Assembly: GCA_949825065.1 (NCBI GenBank)
Contig: OX463849.1
Coordinates: 6,324,001 to 6,388,000 of the forward strand
Direction: 5' to 3'
DNA: 64,000 nucleotides
Source: Odontocerum albicorne
Taxonomy: Eukaryota > Arthropoda > Insecta > Trichoptera > Odontoceridae
Shown here: positions 30,086 to 41,264 of the stretch, in pieces
Layout of the letters: each line of letters begins with the position of its first letter
Numbering within the stretch: the first letter of the stretch is position 1
Notes under the pieces: model-generated
What the model was told of the DNA's origin: nothing
The model's database searches: none
Seen by the model: only the letters and a program-made list of their open reading frames with translations
Made by a program: the position numbers and the translations under genes

Positions 30086-30551
30086 GATGAACGTAGTGTA
30101 TGATGAAGGATACACTTTAGATGTGGTTGTTAAGATAAATGATGCTGTTAGAATTGTAAATGTGATAGCAAGGATTTATGTAAGTATGAGTTTTCGAACT
30201 GAGTGTTTAAGATTTGTTTTTAAGTACATAAAATTTGTGATTAACGAATTATCCCACTTTGTCGTAGGTGGTGTGATTTTGGTTTTAAAAAACTGAAGTA
30301 CGTACTTAAACTCGACTGTTTGTATTTCCATTAAAAGTATATACATTGTTAATTAAATAAAAGTTTATAAATTGTAAATTAAATAAAAAAGGTTTAACAT
30401 TTTTAAATAAAAGGAATCGGTCTTTACATAGATAATTTTCTTAAAACTTTGTAGAAAATATAGACTAACTATATCGTAAGTACTCGCGTTTATATCAAAG
30501 CAAAGTAAAACTAAGAAGATGCAAAAAACATTCAAAGAATTTTTCAATGCA
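30086..30551. other. No gene recognised
   Basis: A 69-codon plus frame at 30,087-30,296 (valine-rich) has no recognised motif. It begins immediately at the LINE-C edge. Confidence 0.4.
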
Positions 30552-30812
30552 TCATCCTGTTAAAACTCCGTCGACGTTTTCAGTCGAACATTTTCCCAAT
30601 GAAATTTTTGGATCGAGTTTCTTCACTCCCTGTGACTTGATATCGTCTTTCTCGGAATAAACGGAATACTGCTCTTTTCCTTCTCTGTATGTCTTCTTCG
30701 AGTGTTCCCATCGCACATTCTCTTTATGAACTGCGGAAAGAAATGTTGTTTTCTCAAGCAACCATTCCAGATAAAGGTATTCATTCAACTTGAAATTCAT
30801 TCGGGATAAAAT
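30552..30812 (-). CDS. Candidate host exon, unknown protein (86 aa)
   Basis: Minus-strand frame opens after TTTCCTTAG (30,813-30,821), a plausible 3' splice acceptor, and ends in TGA at 30,552. It encodes a charged, complex sequence: MNFKLNEYLYLEWLLEK, FLSAVHKENVRWEHSKK, REGKEQYSVYSEKDD, KKLDPKISLGKCS. Composition is unlike the low-complexity frames around it and I see no second copy in the window. I do not recognise the family. If real, it is a terminal exon; an ATG at 30,800 would also allow an independent 82-aa frame. No clear AATAAA follows on that strand. Confidence 0.4.
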   Translation of the reverse strand: MLSRMNFKLNEYLYLEWLLEKTTFLSAVHKENVRWEHSKKTYREGKEQYSVYSEKDDIKSQGVKKLDPKISLGKCSTENVDGVLTG

Positions 30813-30984
30813 CTAAGGAAATACGTTTTGATTCATATGTCCAAAGAGATTCGTAATGAAATATTATTTTTGAACTTTTGTATGATAAAGATATATCATT
30901 TACTCAAGGTTACATGGGTTTAGTCGAGTAATGGAATTATTGTCGTATTTTGTTTGTATTTATGCTTTATATAAAACCATATTT

Positions 30985-31770
30985 ATTTATTTATTTATTT
31001 TATTTTACACTTTTATTGCAAATACAATCTGGCGGGCTTATTGCCAGGCGGCAATCTCTTCCAACCAACCAGACAAAAGTAAATGAAGCAAGTTCGCATA
31101 AATCATTCAAATAACTATCCATCCCCACGAAATCCATAAACATACACGTGAGCACATGCCTACGAACCCCACAAAGATGGACAATCACCCGAACATTCCT
31201 TTTCATTTAAAATGAGATATCATCAATCAAAAGGAAAGGAAGGGATGGTCGAGAGGAAAGGAAAAAAAATCAGGAATGAAAGACGTTATTTTTGACTAGA
31301 AATTAAGAGGTTTTTCAGTCGCTTCTTAAAGCATGCCAAGGGCGGAGCGAGTCTTATTTTGGTTTGTAACTGATTCCAAAGTCTCACTGCATGGACAGTA
31401 AAGGACGACGTAAAGAAAGAGGAGCGGTGAACTGGAAAGGCCAATAAACAATCTCTCTTTGAGCGTAGCGCTAATCCATGATTGGCGCTAAACCATCGCT
31501 GAAAATTTTCGGCGAGATAAGAGGGGGTGGCGGGACAGTTAAGGATATTATACAATAGAGACAGTATGTGAATTTGGCGTCTATTTCTTACATTCAACTA
31601 GTTCAATGTCTTCTGGTATGAGGTTATATGGTCGTACTTTCGTAGGTTGAAAATTAATCTCACACACATTTTGAAGACGCTGTAATTTGTCCAGCTGTTC
31701 CTCTGTAACATCCAAGTATCATACGTCCGCATAGATCAGAATCGGAAAGAGCATATTATGCGATACTCAC
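30985..31770 (-). pseudogene. LINE-C with C-terminal RT region and 3' UTR
   Basis: Minus strand from about 31,760: YLDVTEEQLDKLQRLQNVCV, LIFNLRKYDHITSYQ (frameshift), then open frame 31,597-31,286 with RRQIHILSLLYNILNC, LAENFQRWFSANHGLALR, FTVHAVRLWNQLQTKI, ACFKKRLKNLLISSQK-stop. These are features of CR1/Jockey-type C-termini. The 3' UTR runs to GGTTGGTTGGAAGAGATTG, CCGCCTGGCAATAAGCCC, GCCAGATTGTATTTGCAATA and an (AAAT)n tail at 30,985-31,003. This is the best LINE-C copy in the window. Confidence 0.85.
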
Positions 31771-31970
31771 GGATTCGAAGAATTCCAAAAAAGTTTTCCC
31801 AATAGTGATTTTCTAGAAATAATTTGCAGCTTCAGAAGGACCAGACACGGTGGTAGAGATAAGAATGACGTATGCGACTTTAAAAGGTACTTAAAGACAA
31901 CCCTTTAAAGTAGGTTATTTTCAAAATACATGCTTACATACGATAACTACATACATATACATACAAAATA

Positions 31971-32046
31971 CTTAACTTAAAGCTGTATGTGTTATCATCA
32001 CATCTCGGAAGATATGTGATAGTAACACATACGGCTTTAGGTTAAG
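31971..32046. repeat. 33-bp-arm palindrome
   Basis: CTTAACTTAAAGCTGTATGT, GTTATCATCACAT (31,971-32,003) is inverse to 32,014-32,046 (ATGTGATAGTAACACATACG, GCTTTAGGTTAAG) with about three mismatches. The right arm ACACATACGGCTT matches the start of the dispersed repeat at 17,786. Confidence 0.88.
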
Positions 32047-32120
32047 TATATAATAGCCAAGGTTTATTTTCAGTTCGTCTACCCTCGGTAAGTTTTTCAG
32101 CGGTTTTCTGAGCAAATGTA
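32047..32120 (+). repeat. Dispersed repeat with conserved hairpin, copy 2
   Basis: At 32,084: CTCGGTAAGTTTTTCAGCGG, TTTTCTGAGCAAAT, homologous to 17,850 and 49,657 but with a broken stem. Followed by unrecognised AT-rich sequence to 32,537. Confidence 0.55.
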
Positions 32121-32537
32121 TTTTTATAAACATCTGTAAATGTACAAAAAGTTCTGAATATAATGGTTGCAGCCACCACCCGGGCTAGAGCGCTCTTGAA
32201 GAGAGCCTGCTATCTTAAGAGCGGTACATAAATTGTCATTTTATAATATGTAAAACACTTCCTGCTTAAGTAAGTGTATGCCTATCCTACGGCAGACAGA
32301 TTTCATTAATTAAAAAAAAAATAAAGAAAAAATTATAAAGCACAGGATTAAAAAAGCATACAAAAAGCGATACAAATTAAAATACATCACGTCTAGAAAA
32401 TAATTAAAATCAGAAACATTAAATTTACAAAGGATCATTAACTGATAAGTGGACTCAAAAAGGACTCATTTTATTCTTGCATTATGCTTTCGTTGTATAT
32501 AGAAAAATCTAGAAGATTTATTGATTTACGGATTTTT
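32121..32537. other. No gene recognised
   Basis: Includes an inverted GAGCGCTCTTGAAGAGAGC hairpin near 32,190 beside CCCGGGCTAG; otherwise AT-rich. Confidence 0.4.
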
Positions 32538-32682
32538 TTTCAACCAACCACCGAAAATATGTTAAAAAGGTTTGAAGTATAACACAACTGGAGTTTATAA
32601 AATAATGGGTACCAATGAAAATTGAACTTGTGACCTTCGGTTCGAAAGATATTTGTCTTGCCAATTAAATCATGGAGGTCAT
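32538..32682 (-). mobile_element. SINE-1, diverged
   Basis: Minus strand head GACCTCCATGATTTAATTGG, CAAGACAAATATCTTTCGAA, CCGAAGGTCACAAGTTCAAT, then ACATATTTTCGGTGGTTGG in the tail. B box decayed (GTTCAATTTTC). Confidence 0.65.
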
Positions 32683-32717
32683 AACATTTTAAAAAATTGC
32701 TTACTTCAAGTGTTGGC

Positions 32718-32790
32718 GACTGTGGCCTAGTTGGTTAGACGGTTGACTTTCACCCGGAGATTTTTGGTTCGAATACTAATGTTATCCAAA
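32718..32790 (+). mobile_element. tRNA-like SINE-2 head
   Basis: GACTGTGGCCTAGTTGGTTA, GACGGTTGACTTTCACCCGG, TTTTTGGTTCGAATACT. A box (TGGCCTAGTTGG) and B box (GGTTCGAATAC) are clear. It differs from SINE-1's head and resembles the minus copy at 19,329. It does not form a complete acceptor stem, so it is not called as a tRNA gene. Confidence 0.65.
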
Positions 32791-32824
32791 TAAAGAGTGC
32801 CAATCTTGTAAAATTATTTATACG

Positions 32825-33305
32825 CGTCTCTCCGATCATGGAATAGCGCTACGCTTAAACAGATATTGTTTATTGGCGTTTCCGGTTCATCGCTCTTCTT
32901 TTCTTAGATCGTTCTTTACTGTACATGCAGCAAGGCTCTAGAATCCGATACAAACCAATGTTACACTCGCTCCGTCCATGGCATGCTTTAAGAAGCGACT
33001 GAAAAAAACTTTTTATCTCTAGTCAGTAATATAACGTGTTTTATTCCTGATTTTCTCTCTCCTCTTCACCATCCCTTCCTTTTCTTTTGATTGATGATAT
33101 CTCACTTTACATGAAAAGGAATATTTGGTTGATTGTCCGTCTTTGTGGAGTTTCTGGGCGTATGCTCGCGTATATGTTAATGGGGATGGATAGCCATTTG
33201 AATGTTTTTGCGACCATGCAACTTGCTTCATTTACTTTTATCTGGTTGCTTGGAAGAGATTGACGCCTGCAATAAGCAATAAAAGTGTTAAATAAATAAG
33301 TAAAT
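32825..33305 (+). pseudogene. LINE-C 3' end
   Basis: TCTCCGATCATGGAATAGCG opens the same segment as 21,230; GCATGCTTTAAGAAGCGACT and CTCTAGTCAGTAATATAACG mark the end of the ORF, followed by the 3' UTR and a degraded terminal TTGGAAGAGATTGACGCC, GCAATAAAAGTGTTAAATAA. Confidence 0.8.
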
Positions 33306-33364
33306 ATTTGTGAAATGTAACTTACTTACACACAACCCTTTGAATGATCTATGGTTACAATTTT

Positions 33365-33520
33365 TCATGGCGATGGATAGTTATTTGGATGTTTTTTGCG
33401 ACCATTGCGACCACTTGCTTCAATTCCTTTTGTCTGGTTGGTTGGAAGAGATTCCTGCCTGGCAATAAGCCATTATGATTATATTTACAATAAAAATGAT
33501 AAGCAAATAAATATATATAT
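33365..33520 (+). mobile_element. LINE-C 3' UTR fragment
   Basis: CATGGCGATGGATAGTTATT, TCTGGTTGGTTGGAAGAG, ATTCCTGCCTGGCAATAAGC, ATTTACAATAAAAATG and AAATAAATATATA tail. It directly follows the larger LINE-C copy, probably a second insertion. Confidence 0.7.
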
Positions 33521-34620
33521 TTACACGCACTAGTGCGGGGGTTGTTGCCTACACATATGAACATGTCTTATGCTCATTAATTTATGAAATACTTGTAAAT
33601 TATAATGAGGAGAATATAAGACATGCATAAGTTGCCGAGAATACGGAAAGACATGCTTCCATTTATATGGTTTATATTCTTTAACTTGTTAGATTTCTAG
33701 GTACCACTTAAGTGATGTTCAAAGTTCAGAGTTAAACCATTTAATTTTAGTCACAGCATAAATGGTATGAATGTTTAAATCTCTTTTGTCTAATGTCACG
33801 GCAATTATTAGTCGTGTGTCGTGTAAAATGACAAAGAAAAGTAAATGGAAAATTTGCAATTTGTAGATGTGGACGTCCCATTATAGAGTTTTGCAGAGTA
33901 CGGAGCACGCCATTTGGGGGCTTAATTGAAAACTTTGGCTCGTTAGATGATAATAAGTCCTGGTCCTAGCCTCGTACTGCGGACGACCACCGGAAAGCGA
34001 GAGGGGTAATGGAGGAGTAACACTTTTTAACCCATTACACTGTGATTCACCCATTTACATATGAAGGGCTGTGGCGAATGTATGATATATCGTTATTTAT
34101 TTATATTGCATAGTTCTTCTTGATTAAGGATTTTTTCCATTTTAGAAAGTTGACGATCTATATAACATATGTCTTTTTTGTGAACTTTCCCCTACAGTAA
34201 CATTCACTCATAAACGATCTCACAATTTTCTCCATATTGCTTGTTAGACGACCCCTGTGATCGTGTCGGTATGCTGCATTTCTTTCAACTCGAGGGTAAT
34301 ATGTTTGATTTCGATTGGATTATAATTTGATGGCATTGGATTGGAAAAATAAAAGAATCATTTGCATAGCGCCATTTGATTAACAAATTCTTCTCAAGGG
34401 CTGCCTAAATCAGGACGTGCATCCACTAATATTGGCAGATTAAAATTTTACAAAATAAATAGTATAAGGATAGGAAGGTGATGGTTGCGGCTATTAGATA
34501 ACGTACTTCTCCGCATTTGCATATATTTAGAAAAACGTCTTTGGTAAAAAAAAACCGTAGAAAAATTACCAAGGGATAACGAATTACTAAAAAAAACCTT
34601 GTAGATATTTCGATATGTTA
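33521..34620. other. No gene recognised
   Basis: About 1.1 kb without convincing coding sequence or repeat homology to the rest of the window. Confidence 0.5.
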
Positions 34621-35060
34621 GAGTGTCATGACTTTCATGACTTAGTTGATAAGACGCCTCCCTTTTGTTATAGTATCATGACTTCCGTGTCTTAGTTGAT
34701 AAGACGTCTCCCTTTTGTTGTATTGTAGTATCATTACTTTCGTGACCTAGTTGATAAGACGCCTCCCTTTTGTTATAGTATCATGACTTGCGTGACCTAG
34801 TTGATAAGACGCCCCCCTTTTATTATAGTATCATGACTTTTGTGACCTAGTTGATAAGACGCCTCCCTTTTATTATATTGTTGTATCATGACTTTCGTAA
34901 CCTAGTTGATAAGACGCCTCCTTTTTGACCCGGAGAATGCGGGTTCGGTTCCTGCTGGAATCCAATTTGAAAACAAGTTTTATCTTCTGGTTTTCACTTA
35001 AGGTTTCAAAAACACCCTTCTGGTGGGCTGGATGGGATTGCCACATGTCAATCATTTCAC
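34621..35060 (+). mobile_element. SINE-1 with six tandem copies of its A-box head
   Basis: TTGATAAGACG occurs at 34,646, 34,696, 34,751, 34,801, 34,851 and 34,906, each within a 50 or 55-bp unit (ATCATGACTTTCGTGACC, TAGTTGATAAGACGCC, TCCCTTTTGTTATAGT). The last unit continues as an ordinary SINE-1: GCGGGTTCGGTTCCTGCTGG (B box), AATCCAATTTG, CTGGTTTTCACTTAAGG, CTTCTGGTGGGCTGG, GATTGCCACATGTCAATC. Only the A-box half is amplified; the B box is present once. Confidence 0.88.
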
Positions 35061-35844
35061 AAGGTTGTGTTGTATGAAGAGAGAGAGTAGTTTACATGAT
35101 TCACTTGGGCGCTGTTACGAGTATAACTGCCAGACATAATTTGTTTAGGATGAAAGAAGCTTTTTGGTGCAACTTCCACTATTTCTTTGATCTCGTGAGA
35201 CTGGTCCAAATGATCATCCAGCCAATCTCCTAATTTTTCATATTGTTAGACTCGTTTAACTATTTCAAATTCTATACAAAGAGATGCCTTTATCTGTACT
35301 CTCCTTCAACTGATAATCAAGCCGCTTTTTACAAATATAAGACCCTCTAAAATTATTCGCATTTCTTATAAAAAAATTAAAGTTTATTTGTTTCAAACAT
35401 CGAAAGGGGTAAAAGAAAGGCGGAAAGAAAAAATGAAAGTAGCTTAGGTTAGTTCTGTTGTCCAAAACCCTGAACTATTATATGCTTTATTATCCAGAAG
35501 TTCTATCATATATAAATCAATATGACTTTAAGTATCCATCGTTGTCGTTCCAATTATGGAAAAGTATTTAACTTGTTTATTTTCTCCATTCGACTTTACC
35601 ATAACATTGCCACGCACCATACAATGTAAAACGTCTGGATCCCCTTGTCATGAGTATGTTGTAAAGTATTAAGTATGAAGTTTTAATGAGGCCAACTTGT
35701 GATATTAAATGTACATTATGCTGGTTGTTTTAAATGCGCGTTTCAGCGTATTTGTAGCGCTTTGTGGCCTCTTTAAAAGACTTATAAAGGCCACGTCACA
35801 GAGTCTTACTGTGATGCGTCTAATTATTGTAAAGCCATCATCAC
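35061..35844. other. No gene recognised
   Basis: AT-rich; no homology to other parts of the window noticed. Confidence 0.45.
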
Positions 35845-36030
35845 TACTATCACGCCATATTCCTATTGAGGTCGACACAGACAACTGATTTTTCACTTTT
35901 TTTCTATTTACGCAAACCAATTTTGCCTGATCCAGTTGCATTCGTCTCTTTATATTTGCTATTTTACTTCTTAAATTTCTTGCAATTCTCTCAGTCAAAA
36001 TATTTCCTCATATCATTTCCCATATTTTGT
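35845..36030 (-). pseudogene. LINE-B 3' end fragment
   Basis: ACTATCACGCCATATTCCTA, TTGAGGTCGACACAGACAAC is the antisense family end; the minus frame reads NRKKVKNQLSVSTSIGIWRD in the place of the DR.KW..VVSAYP..K segment. Confidence 0.55.
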
Positions 36031-36039
36031 AATCTATAT

Positions 36040-36500
36040 ATTTTTTTTATTTTTTATTTATTGCAAATGCAATCTGGTGGATTTAGTGCCAGGCGACAAT
36101 CTCTTCCAACCAACCAGACCAAAATAAATGAAGGAAGTAACATGGTCGCACAAATCAATCAAATGACTATCCATCCCCACGAAATCCATAAACATACACA
36201 AAACTTGAACACATGCTCACAAACCTCACCAAGACGGACAATCCCGAACATTCCTTTTTATATAAAGTGAGATATCATCAATGAAAGGAAAAAGAAGGGA
36301 TTGTGGAGAGGAAAGATAAAATTAGGAATGAGACAAGTTATATTACTGACTAGAAATTAAGAGTTTTTTCAGTCGCTTCTTAAAGCATGCCAAGGACGGA
36401 GCGAGTCTTACTCGTAAATTGGTTTGTAACTTATTCCAGTCTCACTGGATGGACAGCAAAGGACGACGTAAAAAAAGAGGAGCGGTGAACTGAAAATCTT
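36040..36500 (-). pseudogene. LINE-C 3' end
   Basis: Starts at the tail TATTTATTGCAAATGCAATC, GCCAGGCGACAATCTCTTCC, AACCAACCAGACC, then the 3' UTR and the ORF end (TTCAGTCGCTTCTTAAAGCA, GCCAAGGACGGAGCGAGTC) to about 36,495. Confidence 0.8.
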
Positions 36501-36682
36501 ACTTTCTATAGTGGTACACATTTATAGTTTCTTAGAAATCCGTATATCTTTTAATATTGTTTATGTGGTACATTGTTTTGAAATATTTTTCCTTGTTTTT
36601 TTTAAGCGTATACCAACGTTTTTAACTATTGTACTTGTATAGATGTTTTCACCAAACTTGTTTGGTTTATTCTTTCTTTATA

Positions 36683-37672
36683 ATAATCGTACATTTTAAA
36701 GGACTTCCTAAATATGGCGATCTTGAAGTTCATTTATAATCGTACCTACATTTTAAAGGACTTCCTAAATATGGCGATCTTTAAGTTCATATATACTTGC
36801 ACATTTTAAAGGACTTCCTAAATATGGCGATCTTTAAGTACATATACTCGTATAATCGTACCTACATTTTAAAGGACTTCCTAAATATGGTGATCTTTGA
36901 GTTCATATTATAATCGTACATTTTAAAGGACTTCCTAAATATGGCGATCTTTAAGTTTATTTATAATCGTACCTACATTTTAAAGGACTTCCTAAATATG
37001 GCTATCTTTAAATTCATATATAATGGTACATTTTAAAGGACTTCCTAAATATGGCGATCTTTAAGTTCATATATAATTGTACATTTTAAAGGACTTCCTA
37101 AATATGGCGATCTGTAAGTACATTTACTCGTATAATCGTACCTACATTTTAAAGGACTTCCTAAATATGGTGATCTTTAAGTTCATATTATAATCGTACA
37201 TTTTAAAGGACTTCCTAAATATGGCGATCTTTAAGTTCATGAATAGTCGTACATTTTAAAGGACTTCCTAAATATGGCGATCTTTAAATTCATATATAGT
37301 CGTACATTTTCAAGGACTTCCTAAATATGGCGATCTTTAAGTACATATACTCGTATAATCGTACCTACATTTTAAAGGACTTCCTAAATATGGTGATCTT
37401 TAAGTTCATGTTATAATCGTACATTTTAAAGGACTTCCTAAATATGGCGATCTTTAAGTTCATGTATAGTCGTACATTTTAAAGGACTTCCTAAATATGG
37501 CGATCTTTAAATTCATATATAGTCGTACATTTTCAAGGACTTCCTAAATATGGCGATCTTTAAGTTCATATATAATCGTACCTACATTTTAAAGGGCTTC
37601 CTAAATATGGTGATCTTTAAGTTTAAATATAATCGTACATTTTAAAGGATTTCCTAAATATAACTATCTTTA
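36683..37672. repeat. 51-60-bp satellite array, about 18 monomers
   Basis: Monomer TCGTACATTTTAAAGGAC, TTCCTAAATATGGCGATC, TTTAAGTTCATATA. Longer variants carry an inserted CCTAC or TACTCGTATA. A block of four monomers from TACTCG at 37,125 recurs from 37,348 (223 bp later) with few differences, a higher-order repeat. Last monomers are the most diverged. No coding sense. Confidence 0.95.
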
Positions 37673-37902
37673 AGTGTTTCATAAAATTGCACACAACATC
37701 TATACCATACATATCTCTAATAAGTACAGGTAGACTATTTCACGATACAGGATCAGTAACAGCAAAAGTCCTGTCATAAAATCTCATCCTATTGGATCGA
37801 TTCGGAACAATCAATTTATTCTATGAAGACGAAATTGACCCCAAAGTTCATCCATTCTCCCAAGGAACTTAAACGCTTTAATCTGGGGGTCTAATTAGTT
37901 TG

Positions 37903-38468
37903 TGCTTTTAACACCACGAGATTGACATTAAATTTAACAATTTCGTGTAATTTAGATTATAGTGCGTTATTTTAGCATTAAAAACCACACAATATTACTT
38001 TTAACACCACGAGATTGACATTAAATTTATCAATTTCGTGTAATTTAGATTATAATGCGTTATTTTAGCATTAAAAACCACACACTATTACTTTTAACAC
38101 CACGAGATTGACATTAAATTTAACAATTTAGTGTCATTTAGATTATAATGCGTTATTTTAGCATTAAAAACCACACACTATTACTTTTAACACCACGAGA
38201 TTGACATTAAATTTAACGATTTCGTGTAATTTAGATTATAATGCGTTATTTTAGCATTAAAAATCACACACTATTACTTTTAACACCACGAGATTGACAT
38301 TCAATTTAACAATTTAGTGTCATTTAGATTATAATGCGTTATTTTAGCATTAAAAACCACACACTATTACTTTTAACACCACGAGATTGACATTAAATTT
38401 AACAATTTCGTGTCATTTAGATTATAATGCGTTATTTTAGCATTAAAAACCACACACTATTACTTTTA
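37903..38468. repeat. 93-bp tandem array, six copies
   Basis: CACCACG recurs at 37,912, 38,004, 38,098, 38,191, 38,284 and 38,377. Each unit contains AATGC-GTTATTTTA-GCATT, a short hairpin, and the near-inverse pair CACGAGATT / AATTTCGTG. It starts 230 bp after the 51-60-bp array. Confidence 0.95.
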
Positions 38469-39399
38469 ACCCATTTATGCCTTGACCCATTTTGACGGCT
38501 TTGTGCCTCCGAGAAAACATAGCAAAATTGTTTGCATTTTTTCCGCCTTTGAGGCTACAAAGTAGCACTTTTCACACACCTGTGCACTAACGAACGCTTT
38601 GTGTCATTTTTCACACTGTTGGTGTCTTAAGATCAGAAATGAGCATTTTAACACTTTTGTTCCTTTAAGTTCATACTTTACCATTTTCGTGACATAACTA
38701 TGTATTTTCACAATATAAGTTATACTCTTGTGCATTTTTTTACTATTGAAGATACATTAAACATATGTGTCTAAAATACCCCAAACCAGTATTTTTATAT
38801 TATTGCGTAAATAAGACAATATTTAATGTTTGGACACTTGAAAAAGAACACTGTGGATTTGTATTAATGTAAACGTTAAGGGACATAAAGTTTTTAAATT
38901 TAGCGTTCGTACTTTAAAGATCACTTAGTATTATTTTGTCCAAGTATGCCCACAAATAGGATTTTTTACCACAAAAAAGATAATACACATTGAGGGTTTT
39001 TAAATAAAAAATCAACAAGTTTGTATTGAAATATTGTTTTTTTTTTCGTATTCAATTTATCTAAAAATGGGTTTGAAAAAAATTAGAAAACAAAAATACA
39101 ATCCATATGAATGTTTGGGATATCCTTTCACAGGATATTTTTAAATATCATCTCCTGTTCAGAGGTTTGCAACCTTCATGTCTATCATTACCCTAAGGCA
39201 GTAAGATCTGAACAAAGATATGTTACCATGATGAAACTAAATCCGTATGTTATTCCACTAGAACATGTGTCTTCTTCCCCCACATTATGCCTTCAATTTA
39301 CCCTTAAAATAAATGTTAAAGAATCTTATATTTTTCTTCTCACAGTAGTTGTCCAAAGTACTTATGGCGTGTTCTTTTAATATCACTTCCTCTTCTTTA
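38469..39399. other. Unique-looking spacer between arrays
   Basis: No gene recognised. 38,480-38,650 has evenly spaced GCCTTTG/TTGTGTC-type segments but no clear period. Confidence 0.45.
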
Positions 39400-39980
39400 T
39401 TTATCTGTTTCAAGTAGTCATCATTACAAACTTTTCAATCATAAGACACAGCATTCTTCAATAGAACCACATTTATCCGTTTCAAGTAGTCATCATTACA
39501 AACTTTTCAATCATAAGACACAGCATTCTTCAATAGAACCACATTTATCCGTTTCAAGTAGTCATCATTACAAACTTTTCCATCATAAGACACAGCATTC
39601 TTCAATAGAACCACATTTATCCGTTTCAAGTAGTCATCATTACAAATTTTTCAATCATAAGACACAGCATTCTTCAATAGAACCACATTTATCCGTTTCA
39701 AGTAGTCATCATTACAAACTTTTCAATCATAAGACACAGCATTCTTCAATAGAACCACATTTATCAGTTTCAAGTAGTCATCATTACAAACTTTTCAATC
39801 ATAAGACACAGCATTCTTCAATATAACTACATTTATCCGTTTCAAGTAGTCATCATTACAAACTTTTCAATCATAAGACACAGCATTCTTCAATAGAACC
39901 ACATTTATCCGTTTCAAGTAGTCATCATTACAAACTTTTCAATCATAAGACACAGCATTCTTCAATAGAACCACATTTAA
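39400..39980. repeat. 72-bp tandem array, eight copies
   Basis: CAAGTAGTCATC recurs every 72 bases from 39,411 to 39,915. Unit: TTTCAAGTAGTCATCATTAC, AAACTTTTCAATCATAAGAC, ACAGCATTCTTCAATAGAAC, CACATTTATCCG. Copies differ by only one to three bases, so it is recent or homogenised. Confidence 0.95.
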
Positions 39981-40527
39981 AAGGCTTCTAGTTTTTTTGT
40001 ATTCGTTCTAGTAAATGTCCACGCTTCAACACTACAGCCAGCCTAGAAAATGACGGGGCTGGGTGCAAAATTAGGGTCCTTTGTTTTTTTATTTATACCT
40101 TTTTTCATGTAAGAGGGATGAACGAACCAAGTATTAAAGTATAACCCAAATAGTTTCACGGATAAAAGTCCCATTAAAAATTTACTTATTTATTTCGCAA
40201 ATGTATTGTCATGAATGGACGTTTGCAATAGATTGGTCATAAATATTTTAATTAACGAGCTCCGCTCTTTTCCAAATATATCATAAATCACACTGAATGC
40301 CATCGACAATACTATTAACTGTTGAATCAACACCGTAAAGAAATGCGGAAAATATGGAGCAACGCAAATTTCGCATAGATTGAATTTTTTATTGCAGAGG
40401 GTATCCTACATTTTGAAAAAAAGGTTTACGCAGCTTCGTGCCATATCAACTTTACTTTGATCTCTTGAGACTAGTTTCGCTAATCGTTCAGCCAACATAC
40501 CATATATTTTAATATTACAATTACTTA
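39981..40527. other. No gene recognised
   Basis: AT-rich sequence between the array and a SINE. Confidence 0.45.
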
Positions 40528-40665
40528 ATGTGCTAGTCGGTAAAACGCCTGTCTTCCGATCCAGATTTTTTGTGTTCGATCCCCGTTGGTATTATTTTTT
40601 TTAAAGTTGCTGCTTTTCAATGCAGGCCTCTTTCAAACATTTGGTTGATTAAAAACGATCAGCTC
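40528..40665 (+). mobile_element. SINE-1 copy
   Basis: TGCTAGTCGGTAAAACGCCT, GTCTTCCGATCCAGA (A-box side), GTGTTCGATCCCCGTTGGT (B box TTCGATCCC), then a shortened body with AGGCCTCTTTCAAACATTTG, GTTGATT. Confidence 0.75.
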
Positions 40666-41264
40666 ATTGAAATAAGCCCACCAGGTTATACCTTTAACAG
40701 TGGAAGTTCAATCAAAACATGCTTGTATATAATTTTAATAGCTCAGATAATTTGGTATAGTGCTGTTCCCAACCCTTACAAACACCTCAAGAGTGCTTTC
40801 TAACTAACACGCTCAACCCTTTTAACTCACAAAAGATGTACAGAGGACAAGTGACTTTACAAGTAATTCAAAAACTTCGCCAATTTGGAGATAAGCCTAA
40901 AGGGGCACGGAAGACTGTTTTATAGAAGAAATCCCGCAACCTGAAACGTTATGCCGAAATATTTAGGTTTAATAACTCTACTAGAAATCTAAAGAGCCAA
41001 AGTATTCGCAGCACTCAATCTTAACCTAAGATGATATTAGAAAATCTTTATATGTTCATCTGAGATATTATTTAATCTTATCTCTGTTTTTTTCTTATTG
41101 TATCATATATGATATAGTAATTTCAGTGTTTTAACAAGCATGCGTTTTTACAAGATGTATTCTGTACCATTATTTTTCTCCATATTGGATGGCCTTGTTT
41201 ACCTAACATTACTTTAAATAGTCAAACTAAAAACAATGGCGTCGTTATCTTAAGCTATATGAGA
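40666..41264. other. No gene recognised
   Basis: AT-rich. A short frame around 40,832-40,920 (KMYRGQVTLQVIQKLRQFGD) looks protein-like but is only about 35 codons and was not assigned. Confidence 0.4.

Noticed and set aside
32718..32790. Functional tRNA gene
   Set aside because: A and B boxes are good but no 7-bp acceptor stem or anticodon arm can be closed; a related decayed copy exists at 19,329, so it is a SINE head.
37903..39980. CRISPR-like repeat-spacer arrays
   Set aside because: Units of 93 and 72 bp are contiguous and near-identical over the whole period, with no variable spacers; the context is eukaryotic.
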